Positions 45,492 to 54,776 of a stretch of 64,000 nucleotides of DNA are shown in pieces. Each line of letters starts with the position of its first letter. Within the stretch, counting starts at the first letter, position 1. Source of the DNA: Gottschalkia purinilytica (lineage in GTDB: Bacteria; Bacillota; Clostridia; Tissierellales; Gottschalkiaceae); NCBI RefSeq assembly GCF_001190785.1, contig NZ_LGSS01000006.1:101602-165601 (forward strand), read 5' to 3'. The notes below the pieces were generated by a model, which worked only from the letters and a program-made list of their open reading frames with translations, had not been told where the DNA came from and searched no databases. Both the position numbers and the translations under genes were made by a program.

Positions 45492-46826
45492 ATGATGCAA
45501 GAAATACTAGATCTCATCAATGAAAATAAGTTTTCACAAGTAAGAGATAAATTAACTGAAATGAACGTAGTTGATATTGCACAAATATTAGAAGAGCTTG
45601 AAAGAGATAAGGTTCTAATTGTTTTTAGAATATTACCTAAAGATATAAGTGCAGATGTATTCTCCTATATTTCTAGAGAGCAACAGGCATATATTATAGA
45701 ATCTATTACGGATAAAGAAATATCAAATATAGTTAATGAACTTTTTCTAGATGATACAATAGATTTTATTGAAGAATTACCAGCTAGTGTAGTAAAGAAA
45801 GTGTTAAAAAACACTGATAAAGATAAACGTAATTTTATTAATCAGATCTTAAAATATCCAGAAAATTCGGCTGGAAGTATTATGACTATAGAGTTTGTGG
45901 ACTTAAAGAAAGAAATGACAATAAAAGAAGCACTAGAACATGTAAGAAAAACAGGTGTAGATAAAGAAACAATAGATACATGTTATGTAATAGATGGACA
46001 TAGAAAACTTGAAGGCGTTATATCTATAAGAAAGCTTATACTTAGTGATGAAGATGAGCTTGTAAAAGATGTTATGCATACTAATCTTATACATATAAAT
46101 ACTTTAGACGATCAAGAAACTGCAGCAGATACATTTAAAAAATATGATTTTTTAACAATGCCAGTAGTTGATAAAGAAAAAAGATTAGTTGGAATTATTA
46201 CTATAGATGATATAGTTGACATTATAGAACAAGAAAACACAGAGGACTTTCACAAGATGGCTGGTATGGAACCGTCAGAAGAAGAATATTTAAAAACAAG
46301 TCCATTTAAACTTGCTAAGCATAGAATAGTATGGTTACTTGTACTAATGGTATCTGCGACTTTCACAGGAAATATAATAAGAAGATTTGAGGATGTATTA
46401 CAATCTGTAGTAATACTTACTTCATTTATTCCTATGCTAATGGATACAGGTGGAAATGCAGGTTCTCAATCATCTACACTTATAATAAGAAGTTTAGCAT
46501 TAGGAGAAGTAAAATTAAATGATATTTTCAAAGTTATAAGAAAGGAATTATCTGTAAGTATTTTAGCTGGTTCAGTTCTTTCAATAGTTAATTTTTTAAG
46601 AATTTATTACTTGGAAGGTATAGCTTTTAATGTTTCCCTTACAGTATCTATAACTTTATTATTCACAGTAATACTTGCAAAGTTAGTAGGAGGTATTTTA
46701 CCTATACTAGCTAAAAAAATAAAAGTAGATCCTGCTATTATGGCAAGTCCACTTATAACTACAATTGTTGATGCATCTGCATTAATATTATACTTTTCTG
46801 TAGCATCATGGATATTAAATATATAG
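45492..46826 (+). CDS. mgtE: Magnesium transporter MgtE
   Basis: 444 residues. N-terminal helical MgtE domain (about 1-120), a CBS pair (about 130-250; PVVDKEKRLVGIITIDDIV), a plug helix, and five C-terminal membrane helices carrying the pore motif DTGGNAGSQSSTLIIRSLAL. The cytosolic domains sense Mg2+ and close the channel. Two adjacent ATG codons (45492, 45495) follow GGAAGGTGAT. The leader contains nested inverted repeats that may add RNA-level control. Confidence 0.95.
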   Translation: MMQEILDLINENKFSQVRDKLTEMNVVDIAQILEELERDKVLIVFRILPKDISADVFSYISREQQAYIIESITDKEISNIVNELFLDDTIDFIEELPASVVKKVLKNTDKDKRNFINQILKYPENSAGSIMTIEFVDLKKEMTIKEALEHVRKTGVDKETIDTCYVIDGHRKLEGVISIRKLILSDEDELVKDVMHTNLIHINTLDDQETAADTFKKYDFLTMPVVDKEKRLVGIITIDDIVDIIEQENTEDFHKMAGMEPSEEEYLKTSPFKLAKHRIVWLLVLMVSATFTGNIIRRFEDVLQSVVILTSFIPMLMDTGGNAGSQSSTLIIRSLALGEVKLNDIFKVIRKELSVSILAGSVLSIVNFLRIYYLEGIAFNVSLTVSITLLFTVILAKLVGGILPILAKKIKVDPAIMASPLITTIVDASALILYFSVASWILNI

Positions 46827-47113
46827 TTTATTTTAATATCTGTTGGTTATAAATTATTAAATAGTACAAATATAAATTGTATTTACTTAAAAGGTAATAA
46901 CTACGTCAGTTTATATTTGTATTATTTTAGTTTTTGTAAAATTACTTAAATATAATTAGATTAATAGAAGAGATACAATCTATAAACCTTCTTATATTTT
47001 ACCTAGATAAATGATATAATATAGTGTTGAACTTATGAAGAATTTTAAAACAGATATAAATTTTATTAATAAATTATTGTATAAAAATATATTGAAAAAA
47101 GGAGCGATAATGA

Positions 47114-48037
47114 ATGTCAATATTAGTCTTTGGACATAAAAATCCTGATACGGATTCTATTACAGCAGCTATATCATTTTCATACTTAAAAAATCAATTA
47201 GGTTTTGATACAGAACCTGCTGCGTTAGGAGAACCTAGTAAAGAAACTCAATATATATTAGATTACTTTAAGGTTGAAAAACCACAGATAATAAAAAATG
47301 TGAGTGGAAAAAAAGTAATGCTTGTTGACCACAATGAATATGGTCAAAGTGCAGAAGGATTAGAAGAAGCTGAGCTTCTAGAAATAATAGATCATCACAA
47401 AATAGGAGATATTACAACTTCAGTACCTATAAACTTCAGAAATATGACTGTAGGGAGTAGTTGCACAGTTGTATTCACTATGTTTAAAGAAAATGGCATA
47501 GAAATTCCTTACAATATAGCTGGACTTTTAATATCAGGAATAATATCTGATACATTATTATTTAGATCACCAACAACTACAGATATAGATAGAAATGCAG
47601 TAGAAGAATTGAATAAAATTTTAAAATTAGATTTAGAAGAATATGCTATGAATGTATTTAAGTCAGGAACTTCTTTAGAAGGATACACCATAGAGGAAAT
47701 ATTCTATAGAGACTTTAAAGAATTTAAATTAAATGATGATAGAATAGGAATAGGACAAGTATTTACTTTAGATATTGAAAAAGTATTTGAACGTAAACAA
47801 GAGTTTATAGACTTTATGAAGAAATCTAGTAAGGATAATGGATATTATATTACTTTATTAGCAATTACTGATATATTAAAAGAGGGTTCATATATATTAT
47901 TTGAATGTGATAATCCTAAGATTATAAGCTCAGCATTTAATGTGCAAGCAGAACAAGGAGTATTTGTTGAAGGACTAGTATCAAGAAAGAAACAAATAGT
48001 ACCTAATATTACAGATGCTATAAATCTTTGTAAATAG
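47114..48037 (+). CDS. ppaC: Manganese-dependent inorganic pyrophosphatase (family II)
   Basis: 307 residues. DHH-family motifs GHKNPDTDS, VDHNE, IDHHKIGD and DTLLFRSPT supply the metal ligands; the C-terminal DHHA2 domain ends with the SRKKQIVP substrate motif. It hydrolyses pyrophosphate to drive biosynthesis. No CBS regulatory insertion is present, so it is the short, constitutively active type. GGAGCGAT precedes the ATG. The Dph6-like gene follows 23 nt later in the same direction. Confidence 0.95.
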   Translation: MSILVFGHKNPDTDSITAAISFSYLKNQLGFDTEPAALGEPSKETQYILDYFKVEKPQIIKNVSGKKVMLVDHNEYGQSAEGLEEAELLEIIDHHKIGDITTSVPINFRNMTVGSSCTVVFTMFKENGIEIPYNIAGLLISGIISDTLLFRSPTTTDIDRNAVEELNKILKLDLEEYAMNVFKSGTSLEGYTIEEIFYRDFKEFKLNDDRIGIGQVFTLDIEKVFERKQEFIDFMKKSSKDNGYYITLLAITDILKEGSYILFECDNPKIISSAFNVQAEQGVFVEGLVSRKKQIVPNITDAINLCK

Positions 48038-48060
48038 AGCAAAAAAAGGAGTACTTTATA

Positions 48061-48717
48061 ATGGAAAATATAAATTTCTTTTGTTCTTGGAGTGGAGGAA
48101 AAGATTCTTGTTTATCACTATATAGAGCTATTAAAGATGGTGGGATACCTAAACTGCTTTTTACTGTGTTTAGAGGTGATGGAGAACGTTCAAGATCACA
48201 TGGCTTAGATAGAAGTATAATAGAAGCACAGTCTAAGTCTTTAGGAATACCTTTTGAAATTAGAACAGCAGACTGGGGTAAATACGAGGGTATATTTCTA
48301 GACTTTTTAAAAGAGATAAGTATAGATGGTATTCAAGCAGGAGTTTTTGGAGATATAGACCTTCAATCTCATAGAGATTGGGTTGAAGCTGTATGTAAAA
48401 AAGCTAATGTAAAACCATATTTACCATTATGGAAGGAACAAAGAGAAAGCTTAGTGAAAGAGTTTGTAGACTTGGGATTTGAGTCTGTGATAGTTGCTGT
48501 TAAAAGTGAAATAATGGGAAAAGAATATTTAGGAAGAATTATTGACCATGATTTAATAAAGGAGCTTAAGGAAAAGAATATAGATCCATCAGGAGAAGGT
48601 GGAGAATTTCATACAGTAGTTATAGATGGACCTATTTTTGATCACAAGGTTGAATTGGACTTTAAAGAAAAAATAGAAGTGGACAAGTATTGTTTTTTAG
48701 ATGTAGCTTTAAAATAG
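48061..48717 (+). CDS. Dph6-like ATP-pyrophosphatase (diphthine-ammonia ligase family)
   Basis: 218 residues. The PP-loop SWSGGKDSC near the N-terminus binds ATP; later EGGEFHTVVIDGP is the signature of the MJ0570/Dph6 family. Bacteria lack diphthamide, so the true substrate is another carboxyl or amide acceptor. It follows ppaC by 23 nt with AAAAAAGGAG, and the co-occurrence makes sense because the reaction would release pyrophosphate (inference). A long terminator follows. Confidence 0.85.
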   Translation: MENINFFCSWSGGKDSCLSLYRAIKDGGIPKLLFTVFRGDGERSRSHGLDRSIIEAQSKSLGIPFEIRTADWGKYEGIFLDFLKEISIDGIQAGVFGDIDLQSHRDWVEAVCKKANVKPYLPLWKEQRESLVKEFVDLGFESVIVAVKSEIMGKEYLGRIIDHDLIKELKEKNIDPSGEGGEFHTVVIDGPIFDHKVELDFKEKIEVDKYCFLDVALK

Positions 48718-48730
48718 ATTAGATTTTCGT

Positions 48731-48785
48731 AATATAGTTTTAGGCAATGCAATATTACATTGCCTAAAACTATATTTTATTTTAT
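48731..48785 (+). terminator. Strong intrinsic terminator
   Basis: AATATAGTTTTAGGCAATG (48731-48749) pairs with CATTGCCTAAAACTATATT (48758-48776), followed by a T-rich tract. Confidence 0.85.
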
Positions 48786-48932
48786 CCTTCTATAAAAACT
48801 TTCTATTACAGAAACGTAAGCTTATAATTACAGAATTATAAGTTTATAAGTTTCTTTGTAAGATTAATAAATTAGAAAAAATGATAAAGGCTAATATAAT
48901 AAAGTTATATATACGGTATGGAAGGGGATAAA

Positions 48933-49304
48933 ATGAAAAAGTATATTTTAACTATTAGCGCTTTATTCATGTGTATATCTTTATTAGCAGGATGTAGCAA
49001 TTCTTTTAAACAACTTATAAATAAAATAGCTAATGATAAATATTATGTAAAAATTACGGAAGAAGGTACTTTAATAGAAGATAAAGTTAAAGAAGATAAA
49101 ACATCAATTAGTGTAGGATATACTTTAGTTGCTTATGATAAAAATGGTGTAGAGAAAAAAATATCGTTCAAAGTTGGAGAACAACTTAAACAAAATAGCT
49201 ACTTACTTCTGTATTTATCAGATATAGAAGGTGTAACATCTTATAAAAAGATTAAGGAAGAAGATTTACCTAAAAAAGTAAAAGAGAAATTTAATGTTAA
49301 GTAG
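48933..49304 (+). CDS. YxeA-like (DUF1093) lipoprotein
   Basis: 123 residues from ATG 48933, which has GGAAGGGG upstream; the in-frame ATG 48918 lies before that site. Signal peptide with lipobox LAGC, then a small beta-rich domain (YYVKITEEGT to VTSYKKIKEEDLPKKV) as in YxeA/DUF1093, an OB-like fold of unknown function common in Firmicutes. Single gene between two strong terminators. Confidence 0.8.
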   Translation: MKKYILTISALFMCISLLAGCSNSFKQLINKIANDKYYVKITEEGTLIEDKVKEDKTSISVGYTLVAYDKNGVEKKISFKVGEQLKQNSYLLLYLSDIEGVTSYKKIKEEDLPKKVKEKFNVK

Positions 49305-49356
49305 CATTAAATGATATACTGGATATTAATGTAAGTTATAATTATCATTAATATAT

Positions 49357-49400
49357 AAAAAAAGACAAATATAGTTATATAACTATATTTGTCTTTTTTT
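49357..49400. terminator. 44-bp perfect palindrome, bidirectional terminator
   Basis: Arm from 49357 (seven A, then GACAAATATAGTTAT) to 49378 is exactly mirrored to 49400, ending in seven T. It isolates the YxeA gene from the following cluster. Confidence 0.85.
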
Positions 49401-49471
49401 ATATTTAGATACTAACTTTAAGAAAATAATAGTAAAACTAAGAAAATTGATAATATTTGTTGTGAAAATTA

Positions 49472-49515
49472 TTGATATTAAAAGAAACTTACGTTATACT
49501 TTAACTGGTATAACG
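49472..49515 (+). promoter_or_regulatory. Promoter with overlapping CGTTATAC-N8-GTATAACG operator
   Basis: TTGATA (49472-49477), 17 bp, TATACT (49495-49500). The inverted repeat CGTTATAC (49492-49499), 8-bp spacer, GTATAACG (49508-49515) covers the -10 and start region, so a repressor is expected. The sequence resembles ModE-type molybdate/tungstate boxes (CG followed by TTATA and TATAACG). I recognise no regulator gene beside it. Confidence 0.65.
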
Positions 49516-49543
49516 AATTATTAATATTAATGGGGGAAGGTAT

Positions 49544-50779
49544 ATGGAAAAAATTAATCCTGTAATGACAATAGAAGAAATTTTAAAGAATTATCCACAA
49601 ACATTTGATGTATTTGTTGCTAATGGATTTAATGTAGCTTCAAGGGAAGAACTTTTAGAATTAGCAGGTAATGATACGATGATTCAGAGCATATTAAAGG
49701 TTAGAGGAATTAATGTAGATATTTTTATTAATGCCTTAAGAGAAAAGGTTTTCACTAAAGGATTAGATGAAGATTTAGTTGATAAATTTCATGATGAAAA
49801 TTCTACTTTAAACCTTTTAGGAAAAATTCCATGCCCACTGAGAATACTTTTTAAGGATATGCTTGGTGAAGCTATAAAGGATTATAAAGAGAAAACAGGT
49901 ATAACATTAAATTGTTATATTCCATCAGGTTGTGGAGATAAGTATGAATATGAAGACATTTGTAGCCTAGAGAATATTGATGAATTACCAGATATTATAC
50001 TTACAAAAGGATTTGATGACTTTCATAGGAAAAACTTCATAGATAAGTTTGTTAAGAAAGGATATTTTAAGTCAGTATTTACTGACAACTTGGATGATAG
50101 ATTCTTAGAAGCAGGTTGCTTAGATAATGATTATACAATGTACGCTTCATTTTTAGATGTAATGTTAATCGATGAAAAAAATTTGGGGGATTTACCAAAG
50201 CCTAAAACATGGTCTGATCTTTTAAATCCTATCTATAAGGATAAAATAATTACATTTGGCATGCCTGAAGGAATTTCCACAGTAACACCTATATATTTAT
50301 ATAAAGAACATGGAGTAGAATCTATTGCTAAATTTGCTCATAATGTAAAAGGCGCATATCACGGTGCCAAGATGGCTAAAGTAGCAGGAACAAATAGTAA
50401 AGAAGCAGGAGCTATATATATATTGCCTTTATTCTTTGCAAAAACTTGTATAAGAGAAGGATTATCTATATTGTGGCCAGAAGATGGAGCTATATTATAT
50501 CCATTTTGTATGCTTGTAAAAGAAAGTAAGATGGAAGAAATGAAATATCTAATAGATTTTATTACAAAAGATTTTGGACAAGTATGTGCTAAATCTCATG
50601 GTATAGCTCTTAATCCAGATATAAAGAACACCAACATTCCTAAAGACGGAAAATTGAAATGGATAGGATGGAACTATATCAAGTCAAAAGATGTGATTGA
50701 GCTAGGGGACTATATAAGAAAAGAATTTGAAATAGAATGGCAAAAAAAGAATAGTTCGGAAGATAAAAGAATAGTTTAG
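49544..50779 (+). CDS. Cytosolic ABC binding-protein-like protein with DUF1858-like N-terminus
   Basis: 411 residues. Residues 1-70 form a small helical module (TIEEILKNYPQTFDVFVANGF) resembling DUF1858 but without its cysteine; about residues 90-400 resemble iron/oxyanion ABC substrate-binding proteins (PKPKTWSDLLNPIYKDKII, YILPLFFAKTC). There is no signal peptide, so it should stay in the cytosol. Cysteines in IPCPLRI, PSGCGDKYE, DICSL and others could bind metal. First gene of the second unusual cluster, with GGGGGAAGG upstream. Likely a cytosolic carrier or sensor of the cluster's ligand (inference). Confidence 0.75.
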   Translation: MEKINPVMTIEEILKNYPQTFDVFVANGFNVASREELLELAGNDTMIQSILKVRGINVDIFINALREKVFTKGLDEDLVDKFHDENSTLNLLGKIPCPLRILFKDMLGEAIKDYKEKTGITLNCYIPSGCGDKYEYEDICSLENIDELPDIILTKGFDDFHRKNFIDKFVKKGYFKSVFTDNLDDRFLEAGCLDNDYTMYASFLDVMLIDEKNLGDLPKPKTWSDLLNPIYKDKIITFGMPEGISTVTPIYLYKEHGVESIAKFAHNVKGAYHGAKMAKVAGTNSKEAGAIYILPLFFAKTCIREGLSILWPEDGAILYPFCMLVKESKMEEMKYLIDFITKDFGQVCAKSHGIALNPDIKNTNIPKDGKLKWIGWNYIKSKDVIELGDYIRKEFEIEWQKKNSSEDKRIV

Positions 50780-50846
50780 ACTCTTATAACTTTTATATGA
50801 ATTAAATGATTATTTAGATATGCATAGAAGACTGAAGGTGATAATA

Positions 50847-51563
50847 TTGTTTGATAAACTACTGAAAACAGCATTAGAAAGTGATATTACTCCAGAGATA
50901 GCACTGCAAATACTTCAAGAATCTAAAGAGCAAAAGAATGCTTTAAAATTATTTGAATCTTCATCTAGACTTAGGGATGAGAAAATTGGTAAAGATCTTT
51001 GGTTATCTTCTGGTATATCTGGAGTTATCCCATGCAAAGTTGTTCCTAAATGTACATATTGTACATATTTTACTACAGAATCATTTCAAATAGACAAACT
51101 TAGTCTTTGTGTCAAAGAAATAGAAAAATTAGGTATAAAACATATTCATTTAAGTGGAGGAACAAATATAGAAGGGTATGATAAAGAAATTATAAGCATG
51201 ATAGAGTCAATACGTAAAGTTTCTGATATAGATATTGAAATAAACTTGGGGCCATCTTTTTCAGAGGAGACCGTAAAAATATTTAGAGATCTAGATGTAA
51301 AAAGCATAACCAGCTCATTAGAAATTTTTAATGAAGATCTATTTAAAAAGGCAAAGCCAGGAGATAGTTTAGATGATATACCACTATGGCATTTAGCAGG
51401 AGGAGGAAATCAGGTATTAGGTTGTATGGTATCAAGACGACCTGCAAAAAATAAACTAGATGGTGAAACTATACAAGTTTCTGATGATCTATATATTATA
51501 AATAGAATCTCAATACTAGAAAATTACATAAAAGATATGGATCGTAGATTAATACTTAACTAG
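50847..51563 (+). CDS. HmdB-like radical SAM protein (CX5CX2C), short form
   Basis: 238 residues from TTG 50847, 5-8 nt after GAAGGTGAT; ATG 50820 has no site. C63-X5-C69-X2-C72 is the unusual cluster motif described for HmdB (HcgA), the radical SAM enzyme linked to [Fe]-hydrogenase cofactor synthesis, within the biotin synthase family; LSGGT, EINLGPS and KPGDSLDD also fit. After KPGDSLDD the usual last barrel strands appear missing and the chain ends with an unrelated SRRPAKNKLDGETIQV segment; normal members are about 100 residues longer. Either an internal deletion or a minimal variant. Biochemical role unknown. Confidence 0.75.
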   Translation: MFDKLLKTALESDITPEIALQILQESKEQKNALKLFESSSRLRDEKIGKDLWLSSGISGVIPCKVVPKCTYCTYFTTESFQIDKLSLCVKEIEKLGIKHIHLSGGTNIEGYDKEIISMIESIRKVSDIDIEINLGPSFSEETVKIFRDLDVKSITSSLEIFNEDLFKKAKPGDSLDDIPLWHLAGGGNQVLGCMVSRRPAKNKLDGETIQVSDDLYIINRISILENYIKDMDRRLILN

Positions 51564-51617
51564 ATGAAAATCTAATTATTATTTTAAATATTGATTCTAA
51601 GGAGGAAGACGGGGAAA

Positions 51618-52715
51618 ATGTTCAAAAATAAAATGAGTTATAAAGTATTGTGTTTATTATTAGTTATTAGTTCTTTATTTTCGTTCGTAGGGTGTTCGTC
51701 AAACAAGAAAGAAGATAATAATAAAAACATTAGTTCAGAAGTAAGTAAAGAAGAGAAATTATCTAAAAAAGTAGTAACTGATATGGATGGTAGAAAGGTA
51801 GAAATACCTAAACAAGTTGAGAAAATAGCAACTATAGGTTCAGTACCTGTTATTAATGGGCTTGTTTTTGCAATAGGAGAGGGAGACAAAATTATTAATG
51901 CTCTTCCTCAAAACTTTACAAGCTCACCAAAATGGAAATATCAAACTATAATTGCTCCGACTATGGCTGATAAACCAGTTCTTCAAGATGGTAATAGAGG
52001 AGTCAATATAGAAGAATTAATCAAAGCTAAACCAGATTTAGCGCTTACTATGGACAAGCAAACTGCAGAACAAATAGAAAAAGTAGGTATTAATGTAGTA
52101 TATTTATCTTGGACAGAGCCAGATGACGTAAAAAGAGCAGTTACGCTTTTAGGAGAGATATTTGATAAGCAATCTAAAGCAGAAGAGTATATAGCCTACT
52201 TTGATGATGTATTAAAAAAGGTAAACGATAGAACATCTAAAATAGGAGAAGATAAAAAAGTAAGAGCTTTGTACTCAAATATAGAAAAGCTATCACAACC
52301 TCATCTAATAGCTGAATGGTGGATAAGTGCTGCTGGTGGAATAAGTGTAACTAATGATGGAAGACAAATGGAAAGCTTAGATTTTTCTATGGAACAATTA
52401 TTAAAGTGGAATCCAGAAGTATTAATAGTTGCAAATAAAAATGACTTAGATACTGTATATAAGGATGAAAAATTTAAAGATATAAAAGCTGTAGCTAATA
52501 AAAGAGTTTATATAACTCCTACAGTAGCACATGTTTGGGCAAATAGAACTATAGAACAACCACTAACTGTATTATGGGCCACAAAACTTTTCTATCCTGA
52601 AGAGTTCAAAGATATTGATTTAAAAGAAGAATTAAAGAATTTTTCTCAAAGATTCTTTGATTATAAAATTACGGATAAAGAATGTGAAGAAATTTTAGGA
52701 GATAGCCTAAATTAG
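51618..52715 (+). CDS. FecB/BtuF-like substrate-binding lipoprotein, first copy
   Basis: 365 residues from ATG 51618; AAGGAGG lies 12 nt upstream and GGGG closer. Signal peptide, lipobox FVGC, then the class III binding fold (RKVEIPKQVEKIATIG, LIKAKPDLALTM, MEQLLKWNPEVLIVA). Such proteins bind chelated iron, haem, cobalamin or other metal complexes for FecCD-type importers. It follows the radical SAM gene by 54 nt and is followed by permease and ATPase genes after 201 nt. A second paralogue lies at 56743, so two ligands or two affinities are possible. Confidence 0.88.
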   Translation: MFKNKMSYKVLCLLLVISSLFSFVGCSSNKKEDNNKNISSEVSKEEKLSKKVVTDMDGRKVEIPKQVEKIATIGSVPVINGLVFAIGEGDKIINALPQNFTSSPKWKYQTIIAPTMADKPVLQDGNRGVNIEELIKAKPDLALTMDKQTAEQIEKVGINVVYLSWTEPDDVKRAVTLLGEIFDKQSKAEEYIAYFDDVLKKVNDRTSKIGEDKKVRALYSNIEKLSQPHLIAEWWISAAGGISVTNDGRQMESLDFSMEQLLKWNPEVLIVANKNDLDTVYKDEKFKDIKAVANKRVYITPTVAHVWANRTIEQPLTVLWATKLFYPEEFKDIDLKEELKNFSQRFFDYKITDKECEEILGDSLN

Positions 52716-52916
52716 ATATGAGAAATAACAATCTAAAGTTTAAATATGATATTTTATCTTAATAGCTGACATATACAATATTCCCACTTATATAAATCAC
52801 AAATATGATAGATCAAAAAAATTAGAAGTTCAAAGAATATAAACATTATCTGTTAGATATATAAATAGATATGTTAAATATAAGTATATAAATTTATTTA
52901 ATGGAAAGGTGAAAGT

Positions 52917-53966
52917 ATGGAAAAGGTTGCTTTATATAAGCCTAAGAAAACTTTTATAAAAAGATATAGTAAGATAATAATTCTTTTAATTATACCTATT
53001 ATTGCTTTTGCAATATCACTTTCTATAGGGAGATACTCAATATCTTTTAAAGAATTTATTGAAATTTTAATATCTAAAATAACCCAAAAACAAGCTTCTT
53101 ATCCAGAAGTAGTAGACACTATAATATTTCAGGTAAGAATACCTAGAATTATTGCAGCTATGATTATTGGTGCAGCATTGTCCGCTTCTGGAGCATCTTA
53201 TCAAGGGATGTTTAAAAATCCTATGGTATCTCCTGATATATTAGGAGCTTCAGCAGGTGCTGGATTTGGAGCTGCTTTTGGGATACTTATGTCTTTTAGT
53301 GTTATAGGAATACAAATATCAGCATTTTTATTTGGTCTTTTAGCTGTACTATTAACTTATATTATAAGTGTAAAGGTAGGAAAAAACAGTAATGCAATAT
53401 TTATTTTAATATTAGCAGGTATGCTTGTAGGAACCCTATTTCAATCTTTCATATCTTTAACAAAATATGTAGCAGATCCATATGATAAGCTTCCAGCCAT
53501 AACATTTTGGCTCATGGGAAGTCTCTCTTCAGTAAGTAGAAGAGACATACTCGTTCTTTTAATCCCATTTGTAGTAGGAATAGTCCCATTGTTTTTTGTA
53601 AGGTGGAAACTAAATGTATTGTCTTTTGGTGATGAAGAGGCTAGAGCATTGGGAATTGATACTAAAAAATTAAGAATAATTGTTATAATATGCTCTACTC
53701 TAATGACTGCATCAGCAGTATCAGTATGCGGAATGATAGGCTGGGTAGGATTGGTAGTTCCACATTTTTCTAGAATGATAGTAGGTCCAGATTATAGGTA
53801 TCTATTACCAACTTCCATGTTAATAGGAAGTACATATTTACTTATGGTAGATAATATTGCAAGGGGTGTCGCATCTATAGAAATACCTTTGGGAATACTT
53901 ACATCGATTATTGGAGCCCCATTTTTCATATACTTACTTTTAAATGCAAGGAAGGGATGGTCATGA
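52917..53966 (+). CDS. FecCD-type metal-chelate ABC permease
   Basis: 349 residues, ten predicted membrane helices. GASYQGMFKNPMVSPDILGASAG and the ATPase-contact EEARALGIDTKKLRII match the BtuC/FecCD family. It overlaps the ATPase gene by ATGA. As a homodimer it would form the channel for the FecB-like proteins encoded on both sides. Substrate: a metal chelate or corrinoid-like compound by family; not further defined. Confidence 0.92.
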   Translation: MEKVALYKPKKTFIKRYSKIIILLIIPIIAFAISLSIGRYSISFKEFIEILISKITQKQASYPEVVDTIIFQVRIPRIIAAMIIGAALSASGASYQGMFKNPMVSPDILGASAGAGFGAAFGILMSFSVIGIQISAFLFGLLAVLLTYIISVKVGKNSNAIFILILAGMLVGTLFQSFISLTKYVADPYDKLPAITFWLMGSLSSVSRRDILVLLIPFVVGIVPLFFVRWKLNVLSFGDEEARALGIDTKKLRIIVIICSTLMTASAVSVCGMIGWVGLVVPHFSRMIVGPDYRYLLPTSMLIGSTYLLMVDNIARGVASIEIPLGILTSIIGAPFFIYLLLNARKGWS

Positions 53967-54751
53967 GATTAGAAGTTAGAAATGTAGATTGTGGATACGA
54001 TAATAAATCTATTTTAAAAGACATATCATTTGAAGTTGATACAGGTGATATAGTTTGCATACTAGGACCTAATGGGGTTGGTAAGACTACTCTTTTTAAA
54101 ACTATTTTAGGATTTTTGAAACCTCAAAATGGAAAAATAACTTTAGATGGACAAGACGTCTCCAAGTGGTCAAGAAAAAACTTTGCTAAAAGTATTGGAT
54201 ATGTTCCACAAGCACATGTCCCACCATTTCCATATAGAGTAATAGATGTAGTAGTGATGGGAAGAACAGCTCATTTAGATGCTTTTTCATCTCCTTCTGA
54301 GAAAGACTTTAAAATTGCTGAAGAGGCTATAGAAACATTAAATATATCATATTTAAAAGATAGTATATATACAGAAATAAGTGGTGGAGAAAGACAACTT
54401 GTTCTTATAGCTAGAGCATTGGCTCAGGAGCCTAAAATTTTAATAATGGATGAGCCTACATCTAATTTAGATTTTGGCAATCAAATTAGAGTATTGAATC
54501 ATATAAGAAAATTATCTAAAAGAGATATAAGTGTTATTATGACTTCACACTTTCCAGATCATGCTTTTATAGCTTCAACTAAAGTGCTGGTTATAGGAAG
54601 GGAAAGTAAGTTTGAAGTAGGAGATCCTAAAGAAGTGATTACAGCAGAACTTTTAAGCAACATATATAATATTGATTTAAAACTTGCTACTGTAGCAGAT
54701 GAAACAAATAAGGAAGAATTAAAGGTCTGTGTTCCTATTATAAAAGACTAA
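53963..54751 (+). CDS. FepC/BtuD-type ABC ATP-binding protein
   Basis: 262 residues from ATG 53963, which follows GGAAGGG by 6 nt and overlaps the permease stop as ATGA; the in-frame ATG 53957 is too close to the site. Walker A GPNGVGKTT, signature ISGGERQ, Walker B ILIMDEPTSNLDFGNQ, switch MTSHFPDHAF. It energises the FecCD permease. The methyltransferase-like gene starts 25 nt later, so transport and modification genes are co-transcribed. Confidence 0.92.
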   Translation: MRLEVRNVDCGYDNKSILKDISFEVDTGDIVCILGPNGVGKTTLFKTILGFLKPQNGKITLDGQDVSKWSRKNFAKSIGYVPQAHVPPFPYRVIDVVVMGRTAHLDAFSSPSEKDFKIAEEAIETLNISYLKDSIYTEISGGERQLVLIARALAQEPKILIMDEPTSNLDFGNQIRVLNHIRKLSKRDISVIMTSHFPDHAFIASTKVLVIGRESKFEVGDPKEVITAELLSNIYNIDLKLATVADETNKEELKVCVPIIKD

Positions 54752-54776
54752 ATTATTTATATAAGGGAGATATAAG

